From positions 1-64,000 of the forward strand of contig NZ_JAUEDK010000025.1 in the NCBI RefSeq assembly GCF_030385785.1: a DNA stretch of 64,000 bases, written 5' to 3'. The position numbers were made by a program, and so were the translations under genes. Under the pieces are notes generated by a model. The model was given only the letters and a program-made list of their open reading frames with translations, ran no database searches and was not told where the DNA came from. The DNA comes from Crenobacter oryzisoli (GTDB lineage Bacteria > Pseudomonadota > Gammaproteobacteria > Burkholderiales > Chromobacteriaceae). The stretch's first letter is position 1. Every line of letters starts with the position of its first letter. This document shows, piece after piece, positions 53,799 to 62,172 of the stretch.

Positions 53799-54652
53799 TC
53801 CCGTCCCTGCCCCAACACCCGCTGGCCAAGCTCATGCAGCACGGCTACGCCGCGGCGTTCTACCTATTCCTGTTCCTGCCGCTGGCGGTGGTGCTGCTGT
53901 TCGCCTTCAACAATGCCGACTACCCGGCCCCGCCGTGGCATGGCGCCACGCTCGACTGGTTCTTCGCCAACGGCGCCGGCGGCCGCACCGGTCTGTTCCA
54001 CGACGACGAGCTGCTCGCCAGCATCGGCAACAGCCTGCTGGTGGCATGCTGGGTGGCGGTGCTGTCGGTGGTCGTCGGCACCTGCAACGCCTTCCTGCTG
54101 GAGCGCACGCAGTTTCGCGGCAAGCGAGTGTTCTCGCTCGCTATCCTGCTGCCCTTGGTGATTCCGGGGGTGATCCTGGGGATTTCGATCCTGGCCTTCG
54201 CCAGCAAGATCGCACTCTTGGCCGAAGACCTGTGGGGCTGGGAGCTCGACTTCCTGCGCCCGGGCCTGCCGCTGGTGGTGTTCGGCCAGTTCTCCTACAT
54301 CGTCACCATCGCCACGCTGACCATCGCAGCGCGGCTCAAGCGCTTCGACCGCAGCCTGGAAGAGGCGGCGTTCAACCTCGGCGCGAGCCGGGCGGCGACG
54401 TTCTGTACTATCACCCTGCCCTATCTGCGCCCGGTGCTGTTCGGCTCGTTCGCGATGGCCTTCCTCTTATCGTTCGAGAACTTCAACACCACGCTGATGC
54501 TGGCCGGCTCCGAGCCGCCCTTGACCATCCTGATGTACGGGCGGATGCGCAACGGCGCGACCCCGGTGCTCAACGCGATCAGCCTGGTGCTGATGCTGAC
54601 GTCGGCGCTGCTGGCGCTGGCGATGATGCGGCGCAAGCGGGAACACCACTAG
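53795..54652 (+). CDS. potI: polyamine ABC transporter permease (PotC/PotI type)
   Basis: The product has 285 residues from ATG 53795. It has six membrane helices and the EAA loop Glu-Ala-Ala-Phe-Asn-Leu-Gly-Ala-Ser. It pairs with PotH to form the inner-membrane pore. It is the last gene of the operon and is followed by the 16-bp-stem terminator at 54689. Confidence 0.86.
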   Translation: MIPSLPQHPLAKLMQHGYAAAFYLFLFLPLAVVLLFAFNNADYPAPPWHGATLDWFFANGAGGRTGLFHDDELLASIGNSLLVACWVAVLSVVVGTCNAFLLERTQFRGKRVFSLAILLPLVIPGVILGISILAFASKIALLAEDLWGWELDFLRPGLPLVVFGQFSYIVTIATLTIAARLKRFDRSLEEAAFNLGASRAATFCTITLPYLRPVLFGSFAMAFLLSFENFNTTLMLAGSEPPLTILMYGRMRNGATPVLNAISLVLMLTSALLALAMMRRKREHH

Positions 54653-54688
54653 GCCCTCGTGCCGCCGCCTACCCGACGGTGGCAACAA

Positions 54689-54725
54689 AAAAAGCTTGGC
54701 CGAACAGCGTTCGGCCAAGCTTTTT
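54689..54725. terminator. bidirectional terminator with GCTTGGCCGAA inverted repeat
   Basis: The 16-bp perfect stem AAAAAGCTTGGCCGAA / TTCGGCCAAGCTTTTT has a 5-base loop and T runs for both directions. It lies between potI (+) and the GFA gene (-). The core is the same as at 36133. Confidence 0.9.
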
Positions 54726-54754
54726 CATTGGCGGCAATGCAGCGGATCAAGCGC

Positions 54755-55099
54755 TCAGCGACTGCGCCCGTCGAACGGCCCGCGCGGGATCGCGGACAGG
54801 TCCACGTCGTCGAGACAGCGCGCATTGATCGCCGCCATCGCCACGCCGTTGTGCTCCCCCAGCCCCAGCGGCGCGCAGCCGCAGGTCGGACAGAACAGGT
54901 GACGGATCTTGCCGGTGTGGAAGGTGTAGACGCTGGCAGTGTCCTCGCCCTTAAGCGCGGTGAGCCGGCTCTTCGGCACGAACCAGTGCAGATAGCCCTT
55001 CTTGCTGCAGATCGAACAATTGCACTTGAGGAGGGAGTCGATCTCCCCGTCCACATCGAAGGCGATCTGGCCGCAATGACAGCTGCCGTGATAATGCAT
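54755..55099 (-). CDS. GFA/CENP-V family zinc protein
   Basis: The product has 114 residues from ATG 55099 after GGAGGG. Zinc ligands are Cys-His-Cys-Gly (residues 8-11), Cys-Asn-Cys-Ser-Ile-Cys (near 27-32) and Cys-Pro-Thr-Cys-Gly-Cys (near 72-77), the full glutathione-dependent formaldehyde-activating (GFA) pattern. Family members include Gfa and other S-hydroxymethylglutathione-related proteins; many have no confirmed activity. It is a single gene. Confidence 0.82.
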   Translation of the reverse strand: MHYHGSCHCGQIAFDVDGEIDSLLKCNCSICSKKGYLHWFVPKSRLTALKGEDTASVYTFHTGKIRHLFCPTCGCAPLGLGEHNGVAMAAINARCLDDVDLSAIPRGPFDGRSR

Positions 55100-55154
55100 G
55101 TCTCCCTCCTGTGCCGAAACGGCACTGGGCGCGCCGTCCTGACAGTGTAGACGA

Positions 55155-57224
55155 TCAGGCTGGCACGGCAGCCAAGGAAGGCTGCTCGAAACACCAGCGC
55201 GCAAAGTCCTCGCCGGTCATCGGTCGCGCGTAATGGAAGCCCTGCAATTCATCGCAGCCTAGCGAGCGCAAGACGTCGGCCTGAGCCTCGTTCTCCACTC
55301 CCTCGGCCACCACCGTCATGCCCAGCGAATGCGCCATCTCGATGATAGGCGCGACGATCACCCGGGCGGCCGGGCTCTGCGCCAAGTCCTTGATGAAGGA
55401 ACGATCGATCTTAAGTTCATTCGGCGCCAGCACGCGCAACAACGACAGACTGGAATAGCCGGTACCGAAATCGTCGAGAGACACCGGAATGCCCGCCTCC
55501 CGCAGCCGACTCAGCACCGCTTCGGTACGAGTCATGTCCGCCATCGCCACTGTCTCGGTGATCTCCAACGTCAACAGCCGATACGGCACGCCGTAGTGGG
55601 TCAGCCGCGCGATGATGTGCTCGGCGAAGCCATCGCGGCCGAACTGCTGCGGCGAGATATTGATCGCCACGGGGATGGCGCGGTCGGCGGCGAGCCAGCG
55701 CTGCAACGCCTGCAATGCCAGCTCCAGCACCTGATTGCCCAGCTCGACGATCAGGCCGAAGCGCTCCATCATCGGGATAAACTCCTGCGGCGCAACGATG
55801 CCGCGCTCCGGATGCTGCCAGCGTACCAAGGCCTCGACCCCGTTGAGCTCGCCGCTGTACGGGTTGAGCTTGGGCTGGAAATACAGCATGAACTGACGCT
55901 GCACCAGCGCATTGCGCAGCTCGCGCTGACGCTCGACCAGATTGCCCGATGCAAGATCCAGTTCCGGGCTGTAGAAGCGCACGTGGTTCTTGCCGCTACG
56001 CTTCACCTCATACATCGCGCTGTCGGCCATCGCGATCAGCCGCTTCACCTCGTCGGTATCGGTCGGATACGAGGCTATCCCGATCGAGCAGCTCAGCTCG
56101 ACCATGTTGCGCCCCACCTCGATAGGTTCGCGCACCGCTTCGATCAGGCGGGAGGCCAGGCTGTTCAAATACGGTCGCTCGCGTGCGCCGATCACCAGCA
56201 GGATGAACTCATCGCCGCCGACCCGTGCCAGCAGATTGCGCCGGCCTCCAGCCTCGGCAAGACGCTGCCCCACCGCGACCAGCACCTCGTCACCAACCTG
56301 GTGGCCGAGCGAGTCGTTGACCGGCTTGAAACCGTCCAGGTCTATGAACGCTACCGACAGCGCATCGCCCCCCGCCTGCAGCTCGGCCAACTTTGCCTCG
56401 AAGGCGCGCCTGTTGGCGAGGCCGGTCAGGCTGTCGCGAGCATTGATGCGCAGCAGCTCCTCATTGGCCGCGCGCAGCGAGGCGGCGAGCTTGGCGGTCT
56501 GGCTCTCCAACCGCGCATCCAGCATCGTCACGATCCAGGCGATGGTCAGCAGCGCCAGCGAGCCGCCGACCACCAGCGTAGCCATCATCGGCACCGACAG
56601 CGCATGGCGCGCCCCGCACACCGCGCCGGGCGCGAACTCGGCGGCGGCCATGCCAGTGTAGTGCATGCCGGTGATCGCCAGCGCCATCACCTGGGCGGCG
56701 AGCAGCTGGTACCAGCCGAGATGGCGCCGGGCCTGACGCAGCTTGAAGCAGATAACCAACGCCGCGATCGACGCTCCGATCGCAACCAGCACCGACAGCG
56801 CAAACAGGCCTGGCCGATAGGTGATCGCCGGCGTCATCATCAGCGCCGCCATGCCGGTGTAGTGCATTGCGGAGATACCGAGACCCATCAGCCCTCCGCC
56901 GGCCAGTACCGAACGCCAGCGGAAAGCATGGCGACTGAGCAGGCTCAGCGCCACCCAGCAAGCGCCCAGCGCCAGCAACCAGGACAGCAGGGTGCGCACG
57001 ATGTCGTAGCCGAGCGCAACCGGCAGCTGGAATGCCAGCATGCCAGTGAAGTGCATCGACCAGATGCCGGTGCCCATCACGATCGCACCGCCGACCCGCC
57101 AGTAGCGAGAGTCATCCTGCTTGGCCTGGCCTAGCCGGCCGGAAATGCTCAGGGCGGTATACGACGCCATCGCCGCCACTAGATAGGACAGCACGACCAG
57201 CAGCAAATCATAGCTGGCTACCAT
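55155..57224 (-). CDS. MHYT-GGDEF-EAL cyclic-di-GMP signalling protein
   Basis: The product has 689 residues from ATG 57224 (GGGAG 6 bases before it). Residues 1-235 form an MHYT sensor of seven helices with Met-His-Phe/Tyr-Thr-Gly-Met repeated three times, proposed to bind copper and sense a gas. A GGDEF domain with intact Gly-Gly-Asp-Glu-Phe (about 330) follows. A complete EAL domain has Glu-Ala-Leu-Val-Arg-Trp, Asp-Asp-Phe-Gly-Thr-Gly-Tyr-Ser-Ser and Lys-Ile-Asp-Arg-Ser-Phe. Both synthesis and breakdown of c-di-GMP look possible. Confidence 0.9.
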   Translation of the reverse strand: MVASYDLLLVVLSYLVAAMASYTALSISGRLGQAKQDDSRYWRVGGAIVMGTGIWSMHFTGMLAFQLPVALGYDIVRTLLSWLLALGACWVALSLLSRHAFRWRSVLAGGGLMGLGISAMHYTGMAALMMTPAITYRPGLFALSVLVAIGASIAALVICFKLRQARRHLGWYQLLAAQVMALAITGMHYTGMAAAEFAPGAVCGARHALSVPMMATLVVGGSLALLTIAWIVTMLDARLESQTAKLAASLRAANEELLRINARDSLTGLANRRAFEAKLAELQAGGDALSVAFIDLDGFKPVNDSLGHQVGDEVLVAVGQRLAEAGGRRNLLARVGGDEFILLVIGARERPYLNSLASRLIEAVREPIEVGRNMVELSCSIGIASYPTDTDEVKRLIAMADSAMYEVKRSGKNHVRFYSPELDLASGNLVERQRELRNALVQRQFMLYFQPKLNPYSGELNGVEALVRWQHPERGIVAPQEFIPMMERFGLIVELGNQVLELALQALQRWLAADRAIPVAINISPQQFGRDGFAEHIIARLTHYGVPYRLLTLEITETVAMADMTRTEAVLSRLREAGIPVSLDDFGTGYSSLSLLRVLAPNELKIDRSFIKDLAQSPAARVIVAPIIEMAHSLGMTVVAEGVENEAQADVLRSLGCDELQGFHYARPMTGEDFARWCFEQPSLAAVPA

Positions 57225-57570
57225 TTCGGCTCCCGGGCAAAGGGAGGAATTGCTTGCATTGTTTTACCTCGGGGCTGCGGGCGCCGCGTCCCACGGAACG
57301 CCCGCCGCAGCATCGGAACACCGCGACGGGACGGAAATAAGGACAATGCCGCCCCAAAGGCGGCAGAAAGATGGTTCGCTATGCATACCGGGCTGTTATC
57401 GGCGCGGCCCTCACAGGCTGAAGCACGGATCGCAATGCTTTCTGCACCAATTTTGCCGAATGGCAATGACATTGCCGGTCATATTACCAAAACGTTCGCC
57501 GACGGACGGGGAAATGAGAGCCGCACCACCAACAAGATCCCACCGCGCTAGCTATGGTCTGATTGTCGCG
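57225..57570. other. intergenic stretch with no recognised gene
   Basis: In 346 bases no coding sequence with motif or RBS is seen. It should contain the promoter of the MHYT-GGDEF-EAL gene and the end of the macrodomain transcript. A short GCCGCC/GGCGGC hairpin is present near 57,350. Confidence 0.4.
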
Positions 57571-58074
57571 TCAAGCAATGCCGACCATCCGCCGCCGCCG
57601 GTACAGCACAAGATCGTTGACCGAAAAGCACACGAACAGCACCTCATCGACCGAGCCGACGTCTTCGCTCAACGTCGTGCGCACCGTCGTCACCGCAACC
57701 TGTGCCGCCGCCTCGGCCAGATAGCCGTACACGCCGGATCTGATGCAGGGGAATGCCACCGAGAGCAGCCCATACTGTCGCGCCAGCTCCAGTGAGTTTC
57801 GATAGCAAGATGCCAGCAGCAGCTCGCCATGCTCCCCGCCCCGCCACACTGTCCGACGGTGTGGATCACATGACGTGCCGGCAGCAGAAAGCCCAGTGTG
57901 ATGCGTGCCTCGCCGGTCGGGCAGCTGCCGGCATGTCGCCAAGAGCGCCGGTCCGGCGGCGCAGTGAATCACCCCGTCGACCCCGCCGCAGCCAAGCAAG
58001 GAACGGTTGGCAGCCTTGACGATAACGTCGACGCAAAGCGTAGTGATGTCAGCCTGTAACGCCGTGAGTGTCAT
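57571..58074 (-). pseudogene. macrodomain (ADP-ribose hydrolase) gene with compensating frameshifts
   Basis: ATG 58074 with GGAGG gives 167 residues. The start (Leu-Gln-Ala-Asp-Ile-Thr), the Cys-Gly-Gly-Val-Asp-Gly-Val-Ile-His loop and the C-terminal Ser-Gly-Val-Tyr-Gly-Tyr loop are macrodomain hallmarks. Between about 57,850 and 57,925 the frame used is wrong. The +1 frame there encodes the family-typical Pro-Thr-Gly-Glu-Ala-Arg-Ile-Thr and Ala-Arg-His-Val-Ile-His-Thr-Val-Gly. Two opposite indels thus scramble about 28 residues. Asn is also replaced by Lys in the usual Asn-Ala-Ala-Asn motif. It is a decaying gene or an assembly error. Confidence 0.7.
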
Positions 58075-58363
58075 TGCCCCCTCCTCCGGCCAGATATGAC
58101 GCAATGCCATTCAGCCGAAATGATAGAGAAGGGGAACACCCTCACGCCGTTCAAGCCGGCTTTCTCATTGACTTTATTACGCTTTTTCGAGCCGTTTGCA
58201 CTGGCAACGCTCATCAACCACGCAGCAACAAAGCGACGATGGTCTAACATCCAACTTGGTGCACCTGACAGAGATTAAGAGGTGCAGTTTTCTGTAAGAA
58301 ATTGCAATCAGCAGTAAAAAGCCCTCACGCCGTAGGCGTTGTGAACAGCAGGGAGGAACGGCC

Positions 58364-59740
58364 ATGGCCCGGCGGAGCAAGCAGCCATTTTATTTCCTTT
58401 GCATAACGCTCTTCATGGCGCTGCTGATGATCACTTCGAACGGTGTAAGTGCCCAGAGTCCACAGCAACCGCAGGTCTTCAAGCCCGAAGAGATCGAGGC
58501 ACTGGTTGCACCAATAGCACTCTATCCGGACTCGGTGCTATCTCAAATCCTCATTGCCTCGACTTATCCGCTAGAGATTGTGCATGCCGCACGCTGGGTC
58601 AAGGACAATCCGAACATCAAGGGCGATGCCGCAGTAAAGGCGGTACAGGATCAGCCCTGGGATGTCAGCGTGAAATCACTCGTCGCATTTCCGCAAGTGC
58701 TCGAGCCGATGAACGACAAACTCGACTGGACCCAGAAACTCGGCGATGCCTTCCTTGCGCAGGAAAAGGACGTCCTCGCTGCCGTTCAGCGATTGCGCGC
58801 ACGCGCACAGCAAGAGGGCAACCTGAAGTCAAACAAGCAACAAAAAGTCATCGTTGAACCTGCGCCGTCAGGTGGACAGACAACACAAGTTATACGCGTC
58901 GAACCGGCAGACCCGCAGGTGATCTACATACCGGCCTACAATCCGAGCGTCGTGTACGGCACGTGGAGCTATCCGCCCTACCCTCCCTATTACTGGCCAC
59001 CGTATCCCGCTTATTACCCAGGCGCCGCGCTCGCCTCGGGATTTGCCTGGGGCATTGGTATTGCCGCTGCAGCAGCAATATTCAGCAACGCCGACTGGAA
59101 TCATGGGGACGTGAATATCAACGTCAACAAGGCCGCCAAGATTGATCGCAACATCGACCGCAGCAAATTCCAAAATGGCAAATGGCAGCATAACCCTCGC
59201 CATCGCCAAGGTGTTGCTTATCGCGACAACGTGTCTCGCGAGAAATTCGCAAAGAATGTGCCCGGGGCTAAAGCGCGGAATGACTTTCGAGGTCGCCCCA
59301 GTACCTCCGACCGTGCTGCGTTAGCCAACAGAGGCGGCGCGAACAACCGTCCAAGCCGTGCGCCCAATGCCGGCCCAGGTAGCCCCCGCGCTGGCAATGC
59401 GGCTATCCCCAACAATCGTGCAGGGATATCCAACCGACCCAGTACCAAAGGCAACCTCAATGAGGGCCGCGCGCGCAATGCCGGCCCAGGTAGTCCACGC
59501 GCTGGCAATGCTGCTATTCCCAACAATCGTGCTGGGATATCCAACCGACCCAGTGCTGCCAATACCTATGGCGGACGCGGTCGCGACAATGCCTTCCAGG
59601 GTGTGGGAGCTGGCGGCGCCTCGCAGCGAGACTTCAACCGGGGCAGGTCCAGCGCTCAATCTTCAACCTTCAGACCGCCGAGCAGACCGTCGAGCGGCGG
59701 GATGCGGGGGGGAGGTGGTGGACGTGGTGGTAGGCGCTAA
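58364..59740 (+). CDS. DUF3300 family secreted protein
   Basis: The 458-residue product has a signal peptide (about 1-30). The DUF3300 core covers residues 35-240: Glu-Ile-Glu-Ala-Leu-Val-Ala-Pro-Ile-Ala-Leu-Tyr-Pro-Asp, and Pro-Ala-Tyr-Asn-Pro followed by a Pro/Tyr-rich stretch. A hydrophobic segment lies at about 225-245, then a basic, Asn/Arg/Gly-rich tail with two copies of a 29-residue repeat. It ends in a Gly-Arg run. Function is unknown. It is paired with the DUF2950 gene 12 bases downstream. Confidence 0.82.
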   Translation: MARRSKQPFYFLCITLFMALLMITSNGVSAQSPQQPQVFKPEEIEALVAPIALYPDSVLSQILIASTYPLEIVHAARWVKDNPNIKGDAAVKAVQDQPWDVSVKSLVAFPQVLEPMNDKLDWTQKLGDAFLAQEKDVLAAVQRLRARAQQEGNLKSNKQQKVIVEPAPSGGQTTQVIRVEPADPQVIYIPAYNPSVVYGTWSYPPYPPYYWPPYPAYYPGAALASGFAWGIGIAAAAAIFSNADWNHGDVNINVNKAAKIDRNIDRSKFQNGKWQHNPRHRQGVAYRDNVSREKFAKNVPGAKARNDFRGRPSTSDRAALANRGGANNRPSRAPNAGPGSPRAGNAAIPNNRAGISNRPSTKGNLNEGRARNAGPGSPRAGNAAIPNNRAGISNRPSAANTYGGRGRDNAFQGVGAGGASQRDFNRGRSSAQSSTFRPPSRPSSGGMRGGGGGRGGRR

Positions 59741-59752
59741 GGAGACACTAGC

Positions 59753-60688
59753 ATGAGGTCACCACAACGATTTACTGCGGGCCGGTTCACCGCCATCCGC
59801 AGTTCAGTAGTCAGCCTTGGGCTGGCGCTCTGTCTTGGCGCCTCTCCTGCTGCATACGCACAGAAAGACTTCCAGTCACCCGAGGCGGCGATGACCTCGT
59901 TTGGCAATGCCGTTGCGAACAATGATGAGGCCGCCCTGAAGGCTCTGTTTGGCGCCAACTTTCGGCAACTTATCCCGCCGGCCGGTGCCGAAATCCGGAG
60001 CCGTTTTCTTACGGCTTGGAATACGTCGCATACGATTCAGCCGATAAACGACAAGCGTGCCCACATCGCAGTGGGCAAAGATGGCTGGACATTACCCATC
60101 CCTCTCGTGAAATCAGCCAAGGGCTGGCATTTCGATACACGAGCCGGGGCGGAGGAAATGCGTCTCCGCCGTATCGGACGCAACGAGCTTGCCGTCATCC
60201 AGACGATGCTGGCGATCTACGACGCGCAGCGCGAATACGTCAAGACAGACCATGATGGTAGTGGCGTGCTCGCCTATGCGACAAAGCTATCGAGTTCGCC
60301 AGGCAAGCAGGACGGCCTGTACTTTCCGACGAAGCCCAATGACAAGCCGAGCCCGCTGGGGCCTGCCTTCCTAACGGCTGGCGCACGCAACGCCGGGAAA
60401 GCAGGCTATTACGGCTATCACTACAAGATGCTCACCTCGCAAGGCTCTCACGCACCCGGAGGGGCATATAGCTATATCGTTAACGGCAAGCTCTTTGGCG
60501 GCTTCGCCGTCATTGCCTGGCCCGTCCGTTACGGAGACACCGGCATCAAGAGCTTCATCATCAGTCACGAAGGACAGGTCTACGAGCGCGATCTTGGCCC
60601 CAGCGGCGCGACGAAGGCTGCAGCGATGACATCATTCGACCCCGGCCCCGGCTGGGCTAAGGAATCACACCTTGATGAGCAGCCCTGA
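59753..60688 (+). CDS. DUF2950 family secreted protein
   Basis: The 311-residue product has a signal peptide cleaved near Ala-Tyr-Ala-Gln (about residue 36). The DUF2950 core includes Phe-Gln-Ser-Pro-Glu-Ala-Ala near the start, an Arg-Arg-Ile-Gly-Arg-Asn-Glu motif and Gly-Gly-Phe-Ala-Val-Ile-Ala-Trp-Pro near the end. It is probably periplasmic. The DUF3300-DUF2950 pairing suggests a shared envelope role, but none is established. Confidence 0.82.
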   Translation: MRSPQRFTAGRFTAIRSSVVSLGLALCLGASPAAYAQKDFQSPEAAMTSFGNAVANNDEAALKALFGANFRQLIPPAGAEIRSRFLTAWNTSHTIQPINDKRAHIAVGKDGWTLPIPLVKSAKGWHFDTRAGAEEMRLRRIGRNELAVIQTMLAIYDAQREYVKTDHDGSGVLAYATKLSSSPGKQDGLYFPTKPNDKPSPLGPAFLTAGARNAGKAGYYGYHYKMLTSQGSHAPGGAYSYIVNGKLFGGFAVIAWPVRYGDTGIKSFIISHEGQVYERDLGPSGATKAAAMTSFDPGPGWAKESHLDEQP

Positions 60689-60914
60689 GAGGTTCACAAG
60701 GCACATAGATCAAGGAGGAATGACTCCGCCGAATCAACCATCATGACCAAGACAAAGTCACTGATTTGTCTCCACTCGCCCACTTCAACATCAATGCCAT
60801 CGAAATATTCAACGGCTGCAGCCATGCCATTGCTTGCCCATCTTCCTCCAGCATCTGGGACCTGAGCCCTTGCCAAGCCCGGTAAAAGCCGCTACATTCT
60901 GCCGCTCAATACGC

Positions 60915-60955
60915 GCGGGTGTAGCTCAATGGTAGAGCAGAAGCTTCCCAAGCTT
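60915..60955 (+). tRNA. 5' half of tRNA-Gly (anticodon CCC), 3' half missing
   Basis: The acceptor strand GCGGGTG, D arm GCTC-AATGGTAGA-GCAG and anticodon arm AAGCTTCCCAAGCTT fit tRNA-Gly with a CCC anticodon. After the anticodon arm the sequence departs. No variable loop, T arm (GGTTCGA) or acceptor complement CACCCGC follows. It is a truncated copy, not a functional gene. Breaks at tRNA genes are typical of integrated elements. Confidence 0.7.
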
Positions 60956-60971
60956 CGCTAAGCCGCGTGAT

Positions 60972-61069
60972 CTAGCAGTTTGCTCGCAGTTTTCCGTAGC
61001 ATCTCTCTCTTCATCCCCCGGCAGGTCGAACTCAGCGGCCATCCCAGTTCTACCCCACCAATTTCGCAG
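60972..61069. repeat. imperfect direct repeat, copy 1 (about 98 bp)
   Basis: It shares with copy 2 the blocks CTAGCAGTTT, GCAGGTCGAACTC, GCGGCCATCCCAGTTCT and ATTCGCAG-like ends, in the same order and nearly the same spacing. Confidence 0.75.
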
Positions 61070-61313
61070 CCTTTGATGCTACTTCTCATGTAGAACGGGT
61101 ATGGGGAGCTCAGGACCAACAAAGCAGCACGACCAAAACGACAAACTGGGATGGCGTTGGTAACTCGTTTGTGCGCAAAGCCCTGTCCGTCGTGTAAGCC
61201 CTGAGGCCTCTGAACGGCCTCGGTGTGAGGGTCGGGAGGTCTCTAGGAACGCGGGGGAGATTCACTACTTGGGCAACGCCCCCTCATCTAATCGATGCTT
61301 TTCGGCTGGTTAC

Positions 61314-61410
61314 CTAGCAGTTTCCCCACAGTTCTCCATAGTACTTCTCTCATATCCCCCAGCAGGTCGAACTCTGCGGCCATCCCAGTTCTCCCCCACT
61401 AAATTCGCAG
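61314..61410. repeat. imperfect direct repeat, copy 2 (about 97 bp)
   Basis: It lies about 340 bases downstream of copy 1 in the same orientation, with roughly 80 percent identity by eye and one small indel. Confidence 0.75.
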
Positions 61411-61693
61411 GAGGACGCGTTGTGCCTCGCCCAATGTGGTATGGGCTCGCAGAAGCTAGCTTCGCAAGGTCTCGCCTCATCTAGCCATTGCGTGTGTTCG
61501 CAGGGAATTTCACGTCACACCATCACGCTTGTTCTATAGCTCACCCCAGGCGGGAGACGACTGAACCAGACATATCACAGGCCCCTTGGAGGCTAAGTTA
61601 AGATGGCACAACTTTCTCCAATGGCATATATTATGTTTTTGTCAACGACAAACCATGATATAGATGCCAGAGATGGCAAATGAGGCGGATGTG

Positions 61694-62170
61694 ATGGCAC
61701 GTAATATATTAGGTTCTACTCCAAAGCTAGACTCTCATTCGCTCACACCATCGTTTACCAGACCTTCGACCAACCAAGCACCAGCGGCACTTGAAGCGCG
61801 CCTGCGTCAAAAACGCTCTGCGGCATACGTAGAGGCTATGCGCAAACTTGACGCTGGCGGCCACATACATCATCGCGAAGCACTCGAGCAGTTACTGACA
61901 ACTATTCAGCAGGAACTACCAGAGATTGCCGTCGAGCATCTGCCTGCAGGCATTGTCGCCCGCTGCTATCTCGGTCACCCGTATGAAGTTCACACCCTGG
62001 ATTACACGGGGCAAATCCTTCAGCACTACAAATTTTCTGAAAGCCTTCCCTCAATGCTTAGCCGGGGCAGATCTCTTGCCTTGCACCCTGGCTATGCCTT
62101 TATTGAGGTCTACCCAGACAAACTCATTGCTGTAGCAGAGAACGGCGAAACTTCTTTGATAAAAGGTTAA
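61694..62170 (+). CDS. unknown protein, first gene of island operon
   Basis: ATG 61694 is favoured by GAGG eight bases upstream and gives 158 residues; in-frame ATGs at 61664 and 61676 lack an RBS. The N-terminal 30 residues look disordered, residues 40-80 are helical and basic, and the C-terminal part is alpha/beta. No motif was recognised. It ends 2 bases before the next start, so the two are almost certainly one operon. Codon use is visibly AT-richer than the rest of the window. Confidence 0.6.
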   Translation: MARNILGSTPKLDSHSLTPSFTRPSTNQAPAALEARLRQKRSAAYVEAMRKLDAGGHIHHREALEQLLTTIQQELPEIAVEHLPAGIVARCYLGHPYEVHTLDYTGQILQHYKFSESLPSMLSRGRSLALHPGYAFIEVYPDKLIAVAENGETSLIKG

Positions 62171-62172
62171 TC

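Larger units (their letters stand above)
60956..61693. other. non-coding island edge with direct repeats
   Basis: No convincing gene is found in about 740 bases. The stretch holds the two imperfect direct repeats (60972 and 61314) and a third short inverted match (ACTGGGATGGC near 61,147). Short frames on either strand are not supported by RBS or motif. Base composition falls toward its right end. Confidence 0.5.

Noticed and set aside
55329-57134. 601-codon plus-strand open frame opposite the MHYT-GGDEF-EAL gene
   Set aside because: His/Gln/Arg-rich shadow with no domain; the minus strand has three intact domains.
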